Below, piece by piece: positions 1 to 9,688 of a DNA stretch of 64,000 bases; the first letter of the stretch is position 1, and each line of letters opens with the position of its first letter. This DNA is from Phocoena phocoena (lineage: Eukaryota > Chordata > Mammalia > Artiodactyla > Phocoenidae): contig NC_089240.1 in NCBI RefSeq assembly GCF_963924675.1, forward strand, positions 116,999,680-117,063,679. The letters are read 5' to 3'. The translations under genes were made by a program, and so were the position numbers. The notes under the pieces were generated by a model. The model was given only the letters and a program-made list of their open reading frames with translations, was not told the DNA's origin and did not search any database.

Positions 1-1675
1 TGGTGCATGATCCTTTTAAGGTGTTGTTGGATTCTGTTTGCTAGTATTTTGTTGAGGATTTCTGCATCTATATTCATCAGTGATATTGGTCTGTAATTTC
101 CTTTTTCTGTAGTATCTTTGTCTGGTTTGGCATCAGTGTTATGGTGGCCTCATAGAATGAGTTTGGGAGTGTTCCTTCCTCTGCAATTTTTTGGAAGAGT
201 TTGAGAAGGATGGGTGTTAGCTCTTCTCTAAATGTTTGATAGAATTCATCTGTGAAGCCATCTGGTCCTGGGCTTTTGTTTGTTGGAAGATTTTTAATCA
301 CAGTTTCAATTTCATTACTTGTGGTTTTTCTGTTCATAGTTTCTATTTCTTCCTGGTTCAGTCTTGGAAGGCTATACCGTTCTAAGAATTTGTCCATTTC
401 TTCCAGGTCGTCCAATTTATTGGCACAGAGTTGCTTGTAGTAGTCTCTTAGGATGCTTTGTGTTTCTGCGGTGTCCATTGTAACTTCTCCTTTTTCATTT
501 CTAATTTTATTGATTTGAGTCCTCTCCCTCTTTTTCTTGATGAGGCTGGCTAATGGTTTATCAATTTTGTTCATCTTGTCAAAGAACCAGCTTTTAGTTC
601 TATTGCTCTTTGCTATCGTTTTCTTCATTTCTTTTTCATTTATTTCTGCCCCAGTCTTTATGATTTCTTTCCTTCTGCTAACTGTGGGTTTTGTTTGTTC
701 TTCTTTCTCTAGTTCCTTTAGGTGTAAGGTTAGATGGTTTATTTGAGATTTTTGTTTCTTGAGGTAGGCTTGTATTGCTATAAACTTCCCTCTTAGAACT
801 GCTTTTGCTGCATCCCATAGGTTTTGGATCATCGTGTTTTCATTGTCATTTGTCTCTCGGTATTTTTTGATTTCCTCTTTGATTTCTTCAGTGATCTCTT
901 GGTTATTTAGTAACATATTGTTTAGCCTCCATGTGTTCGTGTTTTTTACGGGTTTTTTCCCTGTAATTTATTTCTAATCTCATAGCGCTGTGGTCAGAAA
1001 AGACGCTTGATATGATTTCAATTTTCTTAAATTTACTGAGGCTTGATTTGTGACCCAAGATGTGATCTATTTTGGAGAATGTTCCGTGCGCACTTGAGAA
1101 GAAAGTGTAATGTGCTGTTTTTGCATGGAATGTCCTATTAATATCAATTAAATCTATCTTGCCTATTATGTCATTTAAAGCTTGTGTTTCCTTATTAATT
1201 TTCTGTCTGGATGATCTGTCCATTGGTGTAAGTGAGGTGTTAAAGTCCCCCACTATTACTGTGTTACTGTCGATTTCCTCTTTTATAGCTGTTAGCAGTT
1301 GCCTTATGTATTGAGGTGCTCCTACGTTGGGTGCATATATATTTATAATTGTTATATCTTCTTCTTGGATTGATCCCATGATCATTATGTAGTGTCCTTC
1401 CTTGTCTCTTGTAACATTCTTTATTTTAAAGTCTATTTCATCTGATATGAGTACTGCTACTCCAGCTTTCTTTTGATTTCCATTTGCATGGATTATCTTT
1501 TTCCATCCCCTCACTTTCAGTCTGTATGTGTCCCTAGGTCTGACGTGGGTCTCTTGTAGACACCATACATATGGGTCCTGTTTTTGTATCCATTCAGCAC
1601 GCCTGTGTCTTTTGGTTGGAGCATTTAATCCTTCACGTTTAAGGTAATTATCGATAAGTATGTTCCTATGACCAT
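1..1675 (-). pseudogene. L1 ORF2 fragment (endonuclease and start of RT, copy 1)
   Basis: The ORF2 start codon lies at 1675-1673. A one-base deletion near 1630, compared with the copies at 18,336 and 50,320, shifts the frame about 14 codons in. From 1514 to 903 the endonuclease frame is open. It keeps the GDFN motif and an SDHS motif that contain catalytic Asp and His residues of the apurinic-endonuclease-like domain. A second frame (916 to 77) covers the linker and the start of the reverse transcriptase up to the SPGPDGF region. The rest is outside the window. This is a dead fragment, useful mainly for subfamily dating. Confidence 0.9.
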
Positions 1676-1731
1676 TTTCTTAATTGTTTTGGGTTTGTTT
1701 TTGTAGGTCCTTTTCTCCTCTTGTTTCCCAC

Positions 1732-2630
1732 TTAGAGAAGTTACTTTAGCATTTGTTGTAGAGCTGGTTTGGTGGTGCTGAATTCTCGTAGCTTTTGCTT
1801 GTCTGTAAAACTTTTGATTTCTCCATCGAATCTGAATGAGATCCTTGCCGGGTAGAGTAATCTTGGTTGTAGGTTCTTCCCTTTCATCACCTTAAGTATA
1901 TCATGCTACTCCCTTCTGGCTTGTAGAGTTTCTGCTGAGAAATCAGCTGTTAACCTTATGGGAGTTCCCTTGTATGTTATTTGTCGTTTTTCCCTTGCTG
2001 CTTTCACTAATTTTTCTGTCTTTAATTTTGCCTATGTGATTACTATGTGTTTTGGCGTGTTTCTCCTTGGCTTTAGCCTGTATGGGACTCTCTGCGCTTC
2101 CTGGACTTGTGTGGCTATCTCCTTTCCCATATTAGGGAAGTTTTCGACTCTAATCTCTTCAAATATTTTCTCAGGTCCTTTCTCTCTCTCTTCTCCTTCT
2201 GGGACCCCTATAATGTGAATGTTTTTGTGTTTAATGTTGTCCCAGAGGTCCTTTAGGGTGTCTTAATTTCTTTTCATTCTTTTTTCTTTATTCTGTTCTG
2301 CAGCAGTGAATTCCACAATTCTGTCTTCCAGGTCACTTATCCGTTCTTCTGCCTCAGTTATTCTGCTCTTGATTCCTTCTAGTGTATTTTTCATTTCAGT
2401 TATTGTATTGTTCATCTCTGTTTGTTCTTTAATTCTTCTAGGTCGTTGGTAAACATTTCTTGCATCTTCTCCATCTTGGCCTCCATTCTTTTTCCGGGGT
2501 CCTGGATCATCTTCACTATCATTGTTCTGAATTCTTTTTCTGGAAGGTTGCCTATCTCCATTTCATTTAGCTGTTTTTCTGGGGTTTTCTCTTGTTCCTT
2601 CATCTGGTACATAGCCCTCTGCCTTTTCGT
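1732..2630 (-). pseudogene. L1 ORF1 remnant (copy 1)
   Basis: ORF1 of L1 encodes the RNA-binding chaperone that coats the L1 transcript. The expected start codon is changed to ACG at 2628-2630, judged against the plus-strand copy, where the same position reads ATG at 49,336. The N-terminal frame is open to about 2412 and is rich in Glu, Lys, Met and Gln, as expected for the coiled-coil region. Further on, the frame is broken and continues only in pieces. A stop appears three codons before the normal terminator at 1732-1734. The copy cannot make a full ORF1 protein. Confidence 0.85.
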
Positions 2631-2709
2631 CTTGTCTATCTTTCTGTGAATGTAGCTTTTGCTCCACAGGCTGCAGGATTGTAGTTCTTCTTGCTTCTGC
2701 TGTCTGCCC

Positions 2710-3504
2710 TCTCCTGTTTTCTTTAATAAAGCATGAAGATGGAGACCATTTCTATCGTATTCAGTACCCTGGTGCCTAATAAGCACATAGTAGGTGCACA
2801 TAACTATTTAACGAGCTGCTAAAAGTACCTGCTAATGGAGCTCAAATCACGTTAACTTCTGAAATGTAAGGCCATGGGTTTGGTGTGCCCTGGGACTGAC
2901 ACACTGATTAGTCTGGGGACCGGACAAAGAGGCCCCTGGAGCTCAGGCCGAATTAACACTTTGCAGGGCTCAAGCACTTAAGGTACAGGTTCTACCTGAG
3001 AAGCCCACAGGCTGAGCGAAACCACCTCTTCTACAAGATCTAAATTGCTGCTACAAACAACAGTTATTTACAAGTGCATATGTCACCTGAATACAAAGAC
3101 AGATAGTTTCCACAACTGAGTTCCAAAAAATGTGTTTCACCGCATCTTTTTCTAAGCTGCAAGCAATGACTGCAATGTTTATTGTCAATATTTTTGTTGT
3201 CAAGTGAGAAAATAGCACAGATAATCAGCTATAGTTTCTGTAGATAAAAATGACAGCCAACAGAAAGAGAAAGATAAAAATACCAACACATAAAAACATC
3301 ATCAATGGCATTACAGACAATAAAAATAGACAAGTTGTAAACTACCGGGGAATAACAAAGTACTCTCTCCAAGAGGCCTTTAATTAAATACATGATTCTT
3401 CAAAATCTGCCACTAAATAGTCCATCCCTCTAATCCTTAACACTTTGGGGGAAGAAGTGGCTTTTGGATTTTAGGTATAGTATAAGGGTTAAGAGAGAGG
3501 ACTT
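2710..3504. other. Unique DNA, no gene seen
   Basis: This stretch has no recognisable coding region. Positions about 2755-2806 resemble the 3' end of an L2 LINE (a 'cacatagtaggtgc' core). The rest is A/T-rich single-copy sequence. Confidence 0.5.
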
Positions 3505-3637
3505 GGGGGAGGTTTCCTGGCAGTCCAGTGGTTAGGACTCAGCCCTCTCACTGCCGTGAGCCCGGGTTCAATCCCTGTTCAGGGAACTAAGATCCCGCAA
3601 GCCACACGGTATGGCCAGAAACAACAACAACAAAAAG
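3505..3637 (+). mobile_element. CHR-type tRNA-derived SINE (old)
   Basis: The element has the tRNA-like head with A-box (cagtccagtgg) and B-box (gggttcaatccc), then the 'gggaactaagatcccgcaagcc' type body and a CAA-rich tail. It has several substitutions compared with younger copies, so it is an old insertion. Confidence 0.9.
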
Positions 3638-3835
3638 GAAGACCTGGGCACCAGTCTGCCCGGATTCAACCCCTGGCTTGGTCACTTCCAAGCCGTGTGA
3701 CCTTGGGCAAGTTGTGTTACCTCTCTGGACCTTGGTTTCCTCCTCATCTGTAGAACAGAGCAAAAATAATACTTCCCTTATAGGTTTTATGAGAATGAAC
3801 TGCACTAATACATGAAAAGAACAGAATAATTCATC
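3638..3835 (-). mobile_element. MIR SINE
   Basis: The core 'gtgtgaccttgggcaagttg' followed by 'cctctctggaccttggtttcctc' is the complement of the MIR core. It directly abuts the CHR SINE tail. Confidence 0.85.
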
Positions 3836-4112
3836 CAATGTTATTTTCTTTGGGGCGGTGGCTGTTATCATCATCCACATGCAACATGAGCTAAAGGCTA
3901 AGGAGATATTGGCACGCAGAGGTCCTGGTAGACAGTCGTTAATAAAAAGAAGAATGTCTGCGCATTTGGAGAATCATCTAACACCATTCAAGATAACAGT
4001 GTTGTAACAACACACTGTCAAAAATAGGGCGTAGTGATACAAACACTGCATTCCCTCGAAATTTGATAAGCAGGATAGAAAATACAAGGAACCCATGAGA
4101 TTAAAAGGCCAA

Positions 4113-4231
4113 CGGGAGGGACTTCCCTGGCAGTCCAGTGGTTAAGACTCCAAGCTTCCACTGCAGGGGTCACGGATTCAATCCCTCGTCAGGGAACCAA
4201 GATCCCACATCCCACATGCCCCCCACCAAAA
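4113..4231 (+). mobile_element. CHR-type SINE
   Basis: A head of the 'gggacttccctggcagtccagtgg' type and an A-tail are flanked by the 10-bp target-site duplication aaaaggccaa at 4103-4112 and 4232-4241. Confidence 0.92.
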
Positions 4232-4559
4232 AAAAGGCCAATGCGAACGTTCTTTCCTCTAAGAACCGTGCTATGACGATTTTGAAAAGGGAGCCAGGAG
4301 TCTCTAAGGACATTTATGTTTGGATATTTATTTGGTAATATGGGTTACTGATTCCCCCTTACTCGTGCCCAAGATAACAGGCCCAGTAGTTTGGAAGAGG
4401 TACCAGAGTCCAGATAAAAACGTTGGAGACAAGAAGTTGCGTCCCTCTTACCCACTGCCTGAGACACTCCCCTTTCTGGGAGGCCAGTTCATCTCCGCAT
4501 CCTATGAGAAAAATGGCCTGGGACTGTCCCAACTCCTGTCCTGATGATCCCTCACGACA

Positions 4560-4784
4560 GATCCCTTCTCTCCCGTCTCTGTGGCCCTGCCCCTCGGGCA
4601 CATGCTCCCCCCATGCTTGGACCCCTCCTATCCTCCCCCAACCTTATGCTTCCAGAGGCCTCCTTCTAAAGCCAAGCCAGATCCTGTCACCGCCTGTTGA
4701 AAAGGTCTTCAACAGGTCCCCACTCCATCGGGAAAGAAAGTCCAGAAACCTTAGCAGAGCATTCAAAGCCCTCTATGGCAACAG
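4560..4784 (+). mobile_element. L2-like LINE fragment
   Basis: The C/T-rich text with 'aagccagatcctgtcaccgcctg', 'ccactccatcgggaaagaaagtcc' and 'aaagccctctatgg' resembles the L2 ORF2 C-terminus and 3' region. The assignment is from memory and the copy is diverged. Confidence 0.45.
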
Positions 4785-4827
4785 TGCTCTAACTTTTTCA
4801 TCTCAGGATCTTAAAACTAATTGAGAC

Positions 4828-4957
4828 GGGAATTCCCTGGCGGTCCAGTGGTTAGGACTCTGCACTTTCACTGCCGAGGGCCTAGGTTCGATCCCTGGTG
4901 GGGGAACTAAGATCCCACATAGCACCTTGGCCAAAACAATTAAAAAAAAAAAAAAAC
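4828..4957 (+). mobile_element. CHR-type SINE
   Basis: Head 'gggaattccctggcggtccagtgg', B-box 'ggttcgatccct', and a tail of about 14 A. No clean target-site duplication was found. Confidence 0.88.
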
Positions 4958-5306
4958 CGAGAGGTGGCAGAGAAAAGGGGGGTAGGCAATTTCTTGAAAA
5001 ATCGTAATTACTGAGGAGCCCAAAGAGCTTCTGTTTATATGGGCTATATTTGTCAATATTCATCCTACTAGAAATTAAAGCTGAAAAAAGTTTTTAAATA
5101 TTCATGTACTAATATAATTAAAGTTAGCGATAATAAACCTACTACATGTTAATATAAGTAATAGAATTACATGGTAACATAAATACCATATTTTTATGAA
5201 AAATAACCACACTTTACAAAAAGCAGCACTGTTCTGTATTTTCTGATTTTCACGTCTGCCTGTCCACTTGATTTGTTGTGATAGGCTGTTTTAGCTGAGA
5301 TACACG

Positions 5307-5652
5307 AAAAATCTTCAGTCTTACACAGATATGCAATAATAAAAGGTAAGGTTTCACAGACCCCTTCAAAGGGACTCGGGGACACCCCGGGGGTCCTCGG
5401 ACCACACTTTAAGAAATCCTCAAAAATCTTCAGTCTTACACAGATATGCAATAATAAAAGGTAAGGTTTCACAGACCCCTTCAAAGGGACTCGGGGACAC
5501 CCCGGGGGTCCTCGGACCACACTTTAAGAAATCCTCAAAAATCTTCAGTCTTACACAGATATGCAATAATAAAAGGTAAGGTTTCACAGACCCCCTCAAA
5601 TGGACTCGGGGACACCCCGGGGGTCCTCGGACCACACTTTAAGAAATCCTCA
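5307..5652. repeat. 115-bp tandem repeat, 3 copies
   Basis: The same unit starts with 'atcttcagtc' at 5311, 5426 and 5541, an exact period of 115 bp. Copies 1 and 2 are nearly identical. Copy 3 has at least two substitutions (ccccc for cccct and aaatgg for aaaggg near 5593-5604). Because 115 is not a multiple of 3, the open frames running through it on the minus strand change frame from unit to unit and are not a gene. Confidence 0.97.
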
Positions 5653-5655
5653 ATC

Positions 5656-5880
5656 GGCGGCTTCCTGGGGACGGATGTATGAGCATCAGAGTCAGGGAGG
5701 GATTATAAAAAGTCACAGGAAAACTTTGGGGAATGATGGATATGTTCATTATCTTGATGGTGGTGATGCTTCCACAGTGTATACATACATCAACACTTAT
5801 CAAATTGTACATTTGAAATATATGCTGCTTGTTGTACGTATGTCAATTATACTGCAATAAAGCTGTTAAAAATAGGAAAA
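5656..5880 (+). mobile_element. Old L1 3' end (L1M-like)
   Basis: The text 'ggaatgatggatatgttcattatcttgatggtggtgatgc', then 'aaattgtacatttgaaatatatgc' and 'caataaagctgtt', is the classic 3' end of an ancient L1, ending in an AATAAA-type signal and A-rich tail. Confidence 0.8.
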
Positions 5881-6269
5881 AAGGAGAAAGAAAAAGAAAC
5901 ACTGCTATTAACGGCCTCAGCCTTCCTCTCCTCTTCTCCCTCCACTCTCCACAAAGCCACACACAACCTACACTCCCACTGCGTTACTAACAGCGGTCCC
6001 CAGCCCTGGCCCGACCCACCCTGGTACCTCTCTGCCTCCCTCCCTCCTCCCACTAGAGAACTTCCTCAAAATCCACATCAAATGTCACCAGCCCAAAAAG
6101 GCTTCCTAGATCCTAACACCGTCCTGAGGGAAAATTAAGCTAGTGTCTCCTCAACTTCTGTGGCTCAGGAAAGAATCAGGTGAGAGCAGCTGGGGGCACA
6201 TCTCCATCTGGATTTCCTCAGATTGACTTATCTCCTCTTAATCTTCATCGAATCAAGAAGAGACACCCA
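5881..6269. other. C/T-rich unique DNA, possibly L2-derived
   Basis: A pyrimidine-rich segment. 'aaatccacatcaaatgtcacc' and 'ggcttcctagatcc' hint at an L2 3' region. No coding evidence. Confidence 0.3.
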
Positions 6270-6384
6270 GGGACTTCCCTGGTAGTCCAGCGGTTAAGAC
6301 CCTGTGCTTCCACTGCAGGGGTAACTAAGATCCCTGGTTGGGGAACTAAGATCCTGCATGCCGCGTAGAGCAGCCAAAAAAGAA
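6270..6384 (+). mobile_element. CHR-type SINE
   Basis: A full-length head and A-rich tail, flanked by a 15-bp duplication with one mismatch (aagaagagacaccca at 6255-6269, aagaagaaacaccca at 6385-6399). Confidence 0.93.
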
Positions 6385-6717
6385 AAGAAGAAACACCCAA
6401 AAAGGAGATCAAAGAAGGCTATAAGCAGAAGAAAGCAGCCTAGTGTTACAGGGCCTGGGAGGAAGATCCATCTCCACTTCTAGGGGCTCTCCCACAATAC
6501 AGAGGGAGTGGTCACAGCTCCATATCCATACTCAGGGACCTCTGTGGGGACAAGGGCCACATTTGGCCAATCCTTCAAGTGCCTGGCCCCCATCGCAGGT
6601 ACTCACAAAGTACCTGTGCTGCAAGTGACATAGGACCTCCTCAGTAAGACTCAGCTTCTCAGTCTACAAAAGGCATCTAAGAGCATCTACCTGTCCAGGT
6701 TGCCCTAAATCCTTATA

Positions 6718-7123
6718 TACAGTGCCTTAGTTTCCTAGGGCTACCTTAACAAAATACGACAAATCAGGTGGCTTAAAACAACCGAAATCTATTGTCTCAC
6801 AGTTCTGGAGGCTAGAAGTCCGAAATCAAGGCACCAGTAGGGCTCTTCTAGCTTCTGGTGTTTGCCAGGGATCCTTGGCTTGTAGACGCATCATTCCACT
6901 CTCTACCACCGCCTTCACATGGCCCTGAATATCTCTATGTGTCTCCAAATCTCTTTCTCCTTATAAGGACATCCGTCATTGAATTTAGGGCTCATCTGAA
7001 TTCTGCAGAAGCTCATCTTAACTTGATTACATCCGCAAAGATTCTATTTCCAAATAAGGTCACATTCTGGGGTTCAGTGTAGATGTGAATTTTAGGAGGG
7101 ATCCAAGTCCACCCAGTACACAG
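6718..7123 (-). mobile_element. MaLR-like solo LTR, antisense
   Basis: 'ccttagtttcctagggctacc', 'ggtggcttaaaacaaccgaaat', 'ctcacagttctggaggctagaagtcc' and 'ccttataaggacatc' form the reverse complement of a widespread mammalian LTR of the MLT1/MST type. The antisense polyadenylation and splice-like signals may act as cryptic transcript ends. Confidence 0.75.
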
Positions 7124-7191
7124 AGCATGTGTGAAAGTGCTGGGTAGGTACCCAGCTCGTGGGAACATCCTCCTTCCCTTCTGCAATCGCA

Positions 7192-7213
7192 GAAGAGGAG
7201 CAGAGGGCGCCCT
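7192..7213 (+). promoter_or_regulatory. CTCF-like motif
   Basis: The string ggagcagagggcgccc (7197-7212) fits the core of the CTCF consensus (AGnnGGCGC type). It lies in single-copy DNA just beyond the MaLR LTR. Occupancy is not knowable from sequence alone. Confidence 0.4.
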
Positions 7214-7835
7214 TCTCAGAGGGAGGCCCCGGCTTGCAGGAGGTTTTCTCCTTCCATACTTAGCAGATGTGAGGGACCAACAGGGAAATGACAGACAGCC
7301 GCGGGTAATGACTGTTTTCCCCCTCAGCTCCTGCTTTCCTCACACGCTCCTCAGCTACCCACGTGGTCAGTGCCGCAAAGAACACACACCTGCCAATTCA
7401 GAGAGAAACTTCAAATGCTATCCAGGAATCACCTCCGTACATTTAGGGACTATAATTTCATGCTAACATTTCTCAGTGAGGGGGATAGAATTTCCCAGGG
7501 AGAGTATATGTTTGGTGGATGCAGCCTACACAATAAATCCAAAAGGCCAGCTTTTTCGAAGGAGTAAAAGGGAAAGAATGACTCTGAGTCTAATTACCCT
7601 AAAAATGCCTTCCCAAATCAGCTCTGATCCAGAGTGTTGCGATGTAACTGGGCTTTCTAATGTCAGTGGCCACTGGTTACAAGAAAGCATAAAACACATT
7701 GGGAAAGGATCACAAAGTCTTTGTTGAAAAACAGAAACCAAAGAACTATGGTATGTCCATCTTTAACACCGCGAGGCCAGGAATGTTCAACAAAACCGAC
7801 AGGAGGCGTGAGCTGGAAGCAGTGTGTCCCTAAGG

Positions 7836-8270
7836 TCAGTTTTCTTTGTCAGCGCATAGCAGGCCCCCAGGGGCTTGGATGCCCGGGGAGTGTTTCGACA
7901 TTCTTGGGGGCGCATCCAGTAGGGTCCTGACCCCCACCACCCGCCCAGAACACAGGGATATGTCTGACAAAGAGGTGGCGGGCCTCGAGTCCTGCTCTGA
8001 TTCCCTTTTGTCCTCAATATCAAGCCTTAAGTACAATTTTGGGTTACTCAAAATATCATTACTTCTCAGAGGCAACCTGGACTTAGTCTCCTGCAAAGTT
8101 AAAATGGCTTTGACCTTTTCCGGTGTCAGTCTTGGCGATTTGGCCATGTATTTACAAAACCCTAGATGATTTCCCTTAAGGATTCTTTTTCTCTCTCTGC
8201 CTTTCTTCTGTCCATCGCTCTTCCTCTGTTCGTTCAGGATGTTTGCCTTGGCTTCTTCAAATTGTGATAC
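7836..8270 (-). CDS. Candidate exon or unannotated open frame, function unknown
   Basis: The minus-strand frame is open for about 144 codons, from 8270 down to a stop at 7836. Upstream the frame closes with TAG at 8273-8271, whose AG could be a splice acceptor, though its pyrimidine tract is poor. The product would be very hydrophilic, Lys/Arg/Glu-rich in the first half (EEAKANILNEQRK, then LTPEKVKAILTLQE) with an acidic and Ser-rich stretch (DIEDKRESEQDSRPATSLS). This composition looks like a coiled-coil or linker segment of a real protein. An ATG lies at 8147. Against it: the plus strand is also open over 7846-8169, no strong donor is seen, and I found no other exons of the same gene nearby. 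I do not recognise the family. It could be a terminal exon, a decayed exon or chance. Confidence 0.28.
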   Translation of the reverse strand, partial: VSQFEEAKANILNEQRKSDGQKKGRERKRILKGNHLGFCKYMAKSPRLTPEKVKAILTLQETKSRLPLRSNDILSNPKLYLRLDIEDKRESEQDSRPATSLSDISLCSGRVVGVRTLLDAPPRMSKHSPGIQAPGGLLCADKEN

Positions 8271-8273
8271 CTA

Positions 8274-9397
8274 ACGCATGGTTACTTTGCAACATTTCAA
8301 AGATTTTCCATGTCTAGAACTACCTACATAACGTGTACTACTGAAATACATAAAATTAAAGATTTAAAAATTAAATTAGAAACATGGAATTGACATCAAA
8401 AGGGGGACCACATGGTGTGTTACATCGAGAATACTTTGTTAAATGGACACAGGGTCAATATATAAGGACTCTTTACAAACACTGGAAACTTTAAGTGCTC
8501 ATACTTATAAGAGCTACTAATATTATACCTGGTTAGTACACTTGGTGAAAGAAAAGTGTGTTTAAGTTTAAAATGTCCTAAGAAGAGCAGCTAAGTATCT
8601 GGGCCAAAATTCCCATTCAAGTAATTACATTTTCCCAACCAAATGTTAATTAGCACTTCTTAAAAACACCATTGAATAATACTACTTGATAAGATTACTT
8701 CAGCAGGTACAGGTCACCATGTACAAAACAACCTGGATCTCCCATGGGTTACTTTTTCTATGAATTGGAAATCTGTTGCCCCTGATTCAGGGATGAGTCC
8801 CCACAAAAGGAACCTGGGACAACCCACTGAGACACAGAGAAACTTCTTCATATGTATACTTTCCACAAACTCTTCTGAGAACACTTTACACCAATCCTTT
8901 GCTTATCCAGCACAAAAGTGATCTGTGCATTTTGCCCAACCAGAACTCAGGTGATAACAGGAAGAGGGGGCAAAAGAGGTCTCTTAGAGGTGCTCAAGGG
9001 TGCTCACACACACACATAATATAAAGTTCTAGAAATTTATTCACAGAACAGCTCCTCAACTCCGCACCGAGAACTTCTTTTCGCCTACTTTCCAGAAAGT
9101 TTTTAAAGGTTGGATGAGCAATCTCCGAACATCCAAGAACTATCAAGTGGGAGGGAGGCGATCAAGTACCACCAGTGCACCATTAACAGCAACTCAAAGT
9201 GACAGGGAACAACTTCCCTGCCAGGGAAGGGGACCAGAAAAGAAAAAAAAGAAAAAGAAAAGAACTCAGAACTCAGAGAGTAGTCTCAGATCATTTGGTG
9301 CAGGATAAAATGCTCCTCATGCCTCAAGAACTGATTCTTATTAGGAAGGTTTTGAGTCTCCAATAAAAGGTAGATTACATTCAGCAGTATTTGCTTC
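8274..9397. other. Unique A/T-rich DNA
   Basis: No gene or clear repeat was recognised. A perfect 17-bp palindrome (cttccctg-c-cagggaag) lies at 9213-9229, followed by an A-rich tract to about 9270. This may be the wreck of a SINE. Confidence 0.4.
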
Positions 9398-9413
9398 AAA
9401 AAAGCAAAGTAGT

Positions 9414-9620
9414 GGGCTTCCCTGGTGGCGCAGTGGTTGAGAGTCCACCTGCCGATGCAGGGGACACGGGTTCGTGCCCCGGTCCGGGAAGATCCCGCAT
9501 GCCACGGAGCGGCTAGGCCCGTGAGCCATGGCCGCTGAGCCTGCGCATCCGGAGCCTGTGCTCCGCAACGGGAGAGGCCACAGCAGTGAGAGGCCCGCGT
9601 ACCGCAAAAAAAAAAAAAAA
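9414..9620 (+). mobile_element. Young cetacean CHR-type SINE
   Basis: About 190 bp of GC-rich body with A-box 'tggcgcagtgg', B-box 'ggttcgtgcccc' and 3' 'ggcccgcgtaccgc', then a long A-tail. It is flanked by a perfect 16-bp duplication, aaaaaagcaaagtagt, at 9398-9413 and 9617-9632. High identity to the copies at 22,490 and 47,084 suggests recent activity. Confidence 0.97.
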
Positions 9621-9688
9621 AAGCAAAGTAGTGACTAGGACATTTTAGAAAGATACTCACTCATACTTTCCACATTAAAACTATTCTG

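Larger units (their letters stand above)
1..2709 (-). mobile_element. L1 LINE copy 1, 5'-truncated, runs off the left edge
   Basis: Read on the minus strand, this segment gives ORF1 (about 2630 to 1732), a short inter-ORF spacer, then ORF2 endonuclease and the start of the reverse transcriptase, continuing past base 1. It closely parallels the plus-strand L1 at 49,254-54,339. Homology to that copy stops at about 2709, just upstream of ORF1, so nearly the whole 5'UTR is missing. The 3' end and any 3' target-site duplication lie outside the window. The base beyond the break (2710 on) is unrelated sequence with an L2-like fragment at about 2755-2806. Confidence 0.95.
4785..5652 (+). mobile_element. 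DNA-transposon relic (hAT-like), with SINE insertion and triplicated end
   Basis: Positions 4960-5306 (around 'cccaaagagcttctgtttatatggg') match a mammalian fossil DNA transposon that I associate with the hAT Zaphod/Charlie group. Its presumed terminus ('ggtcctcggaccacactttaag') resembles hAT ends. A CHR SINE at 4828-4957 interrupts it. The terminus occurs three times as the 115-bp tandem at 5307-5652. Family name is uncertain. Confidence 0.45.

Noticed and set aside
3505..3637. A-box and B-box sequences that look like tRNA genes
   Set aside because: All are heads of tRNA-derived SINEs with A-tails. No cloverleaf-complete tRNA gene was seen.
5194..5635. Minus-strand frames of 71-108 codons repeating the same peptide words
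   Set aside because: They are produced by the 115-bp tandem array, which changes frame at each unit. No start, splice or homology support.
9286..9660. Frames through the young SINEs (also at 12,495-12,776, 16,302-16,785, 22,438-22,826, 43,042-43,605, 47,016-47,375)
   Set aside because: GC-rich SINE bodies lack stops in several frames on both strands, giving the same false peptides at each copy.
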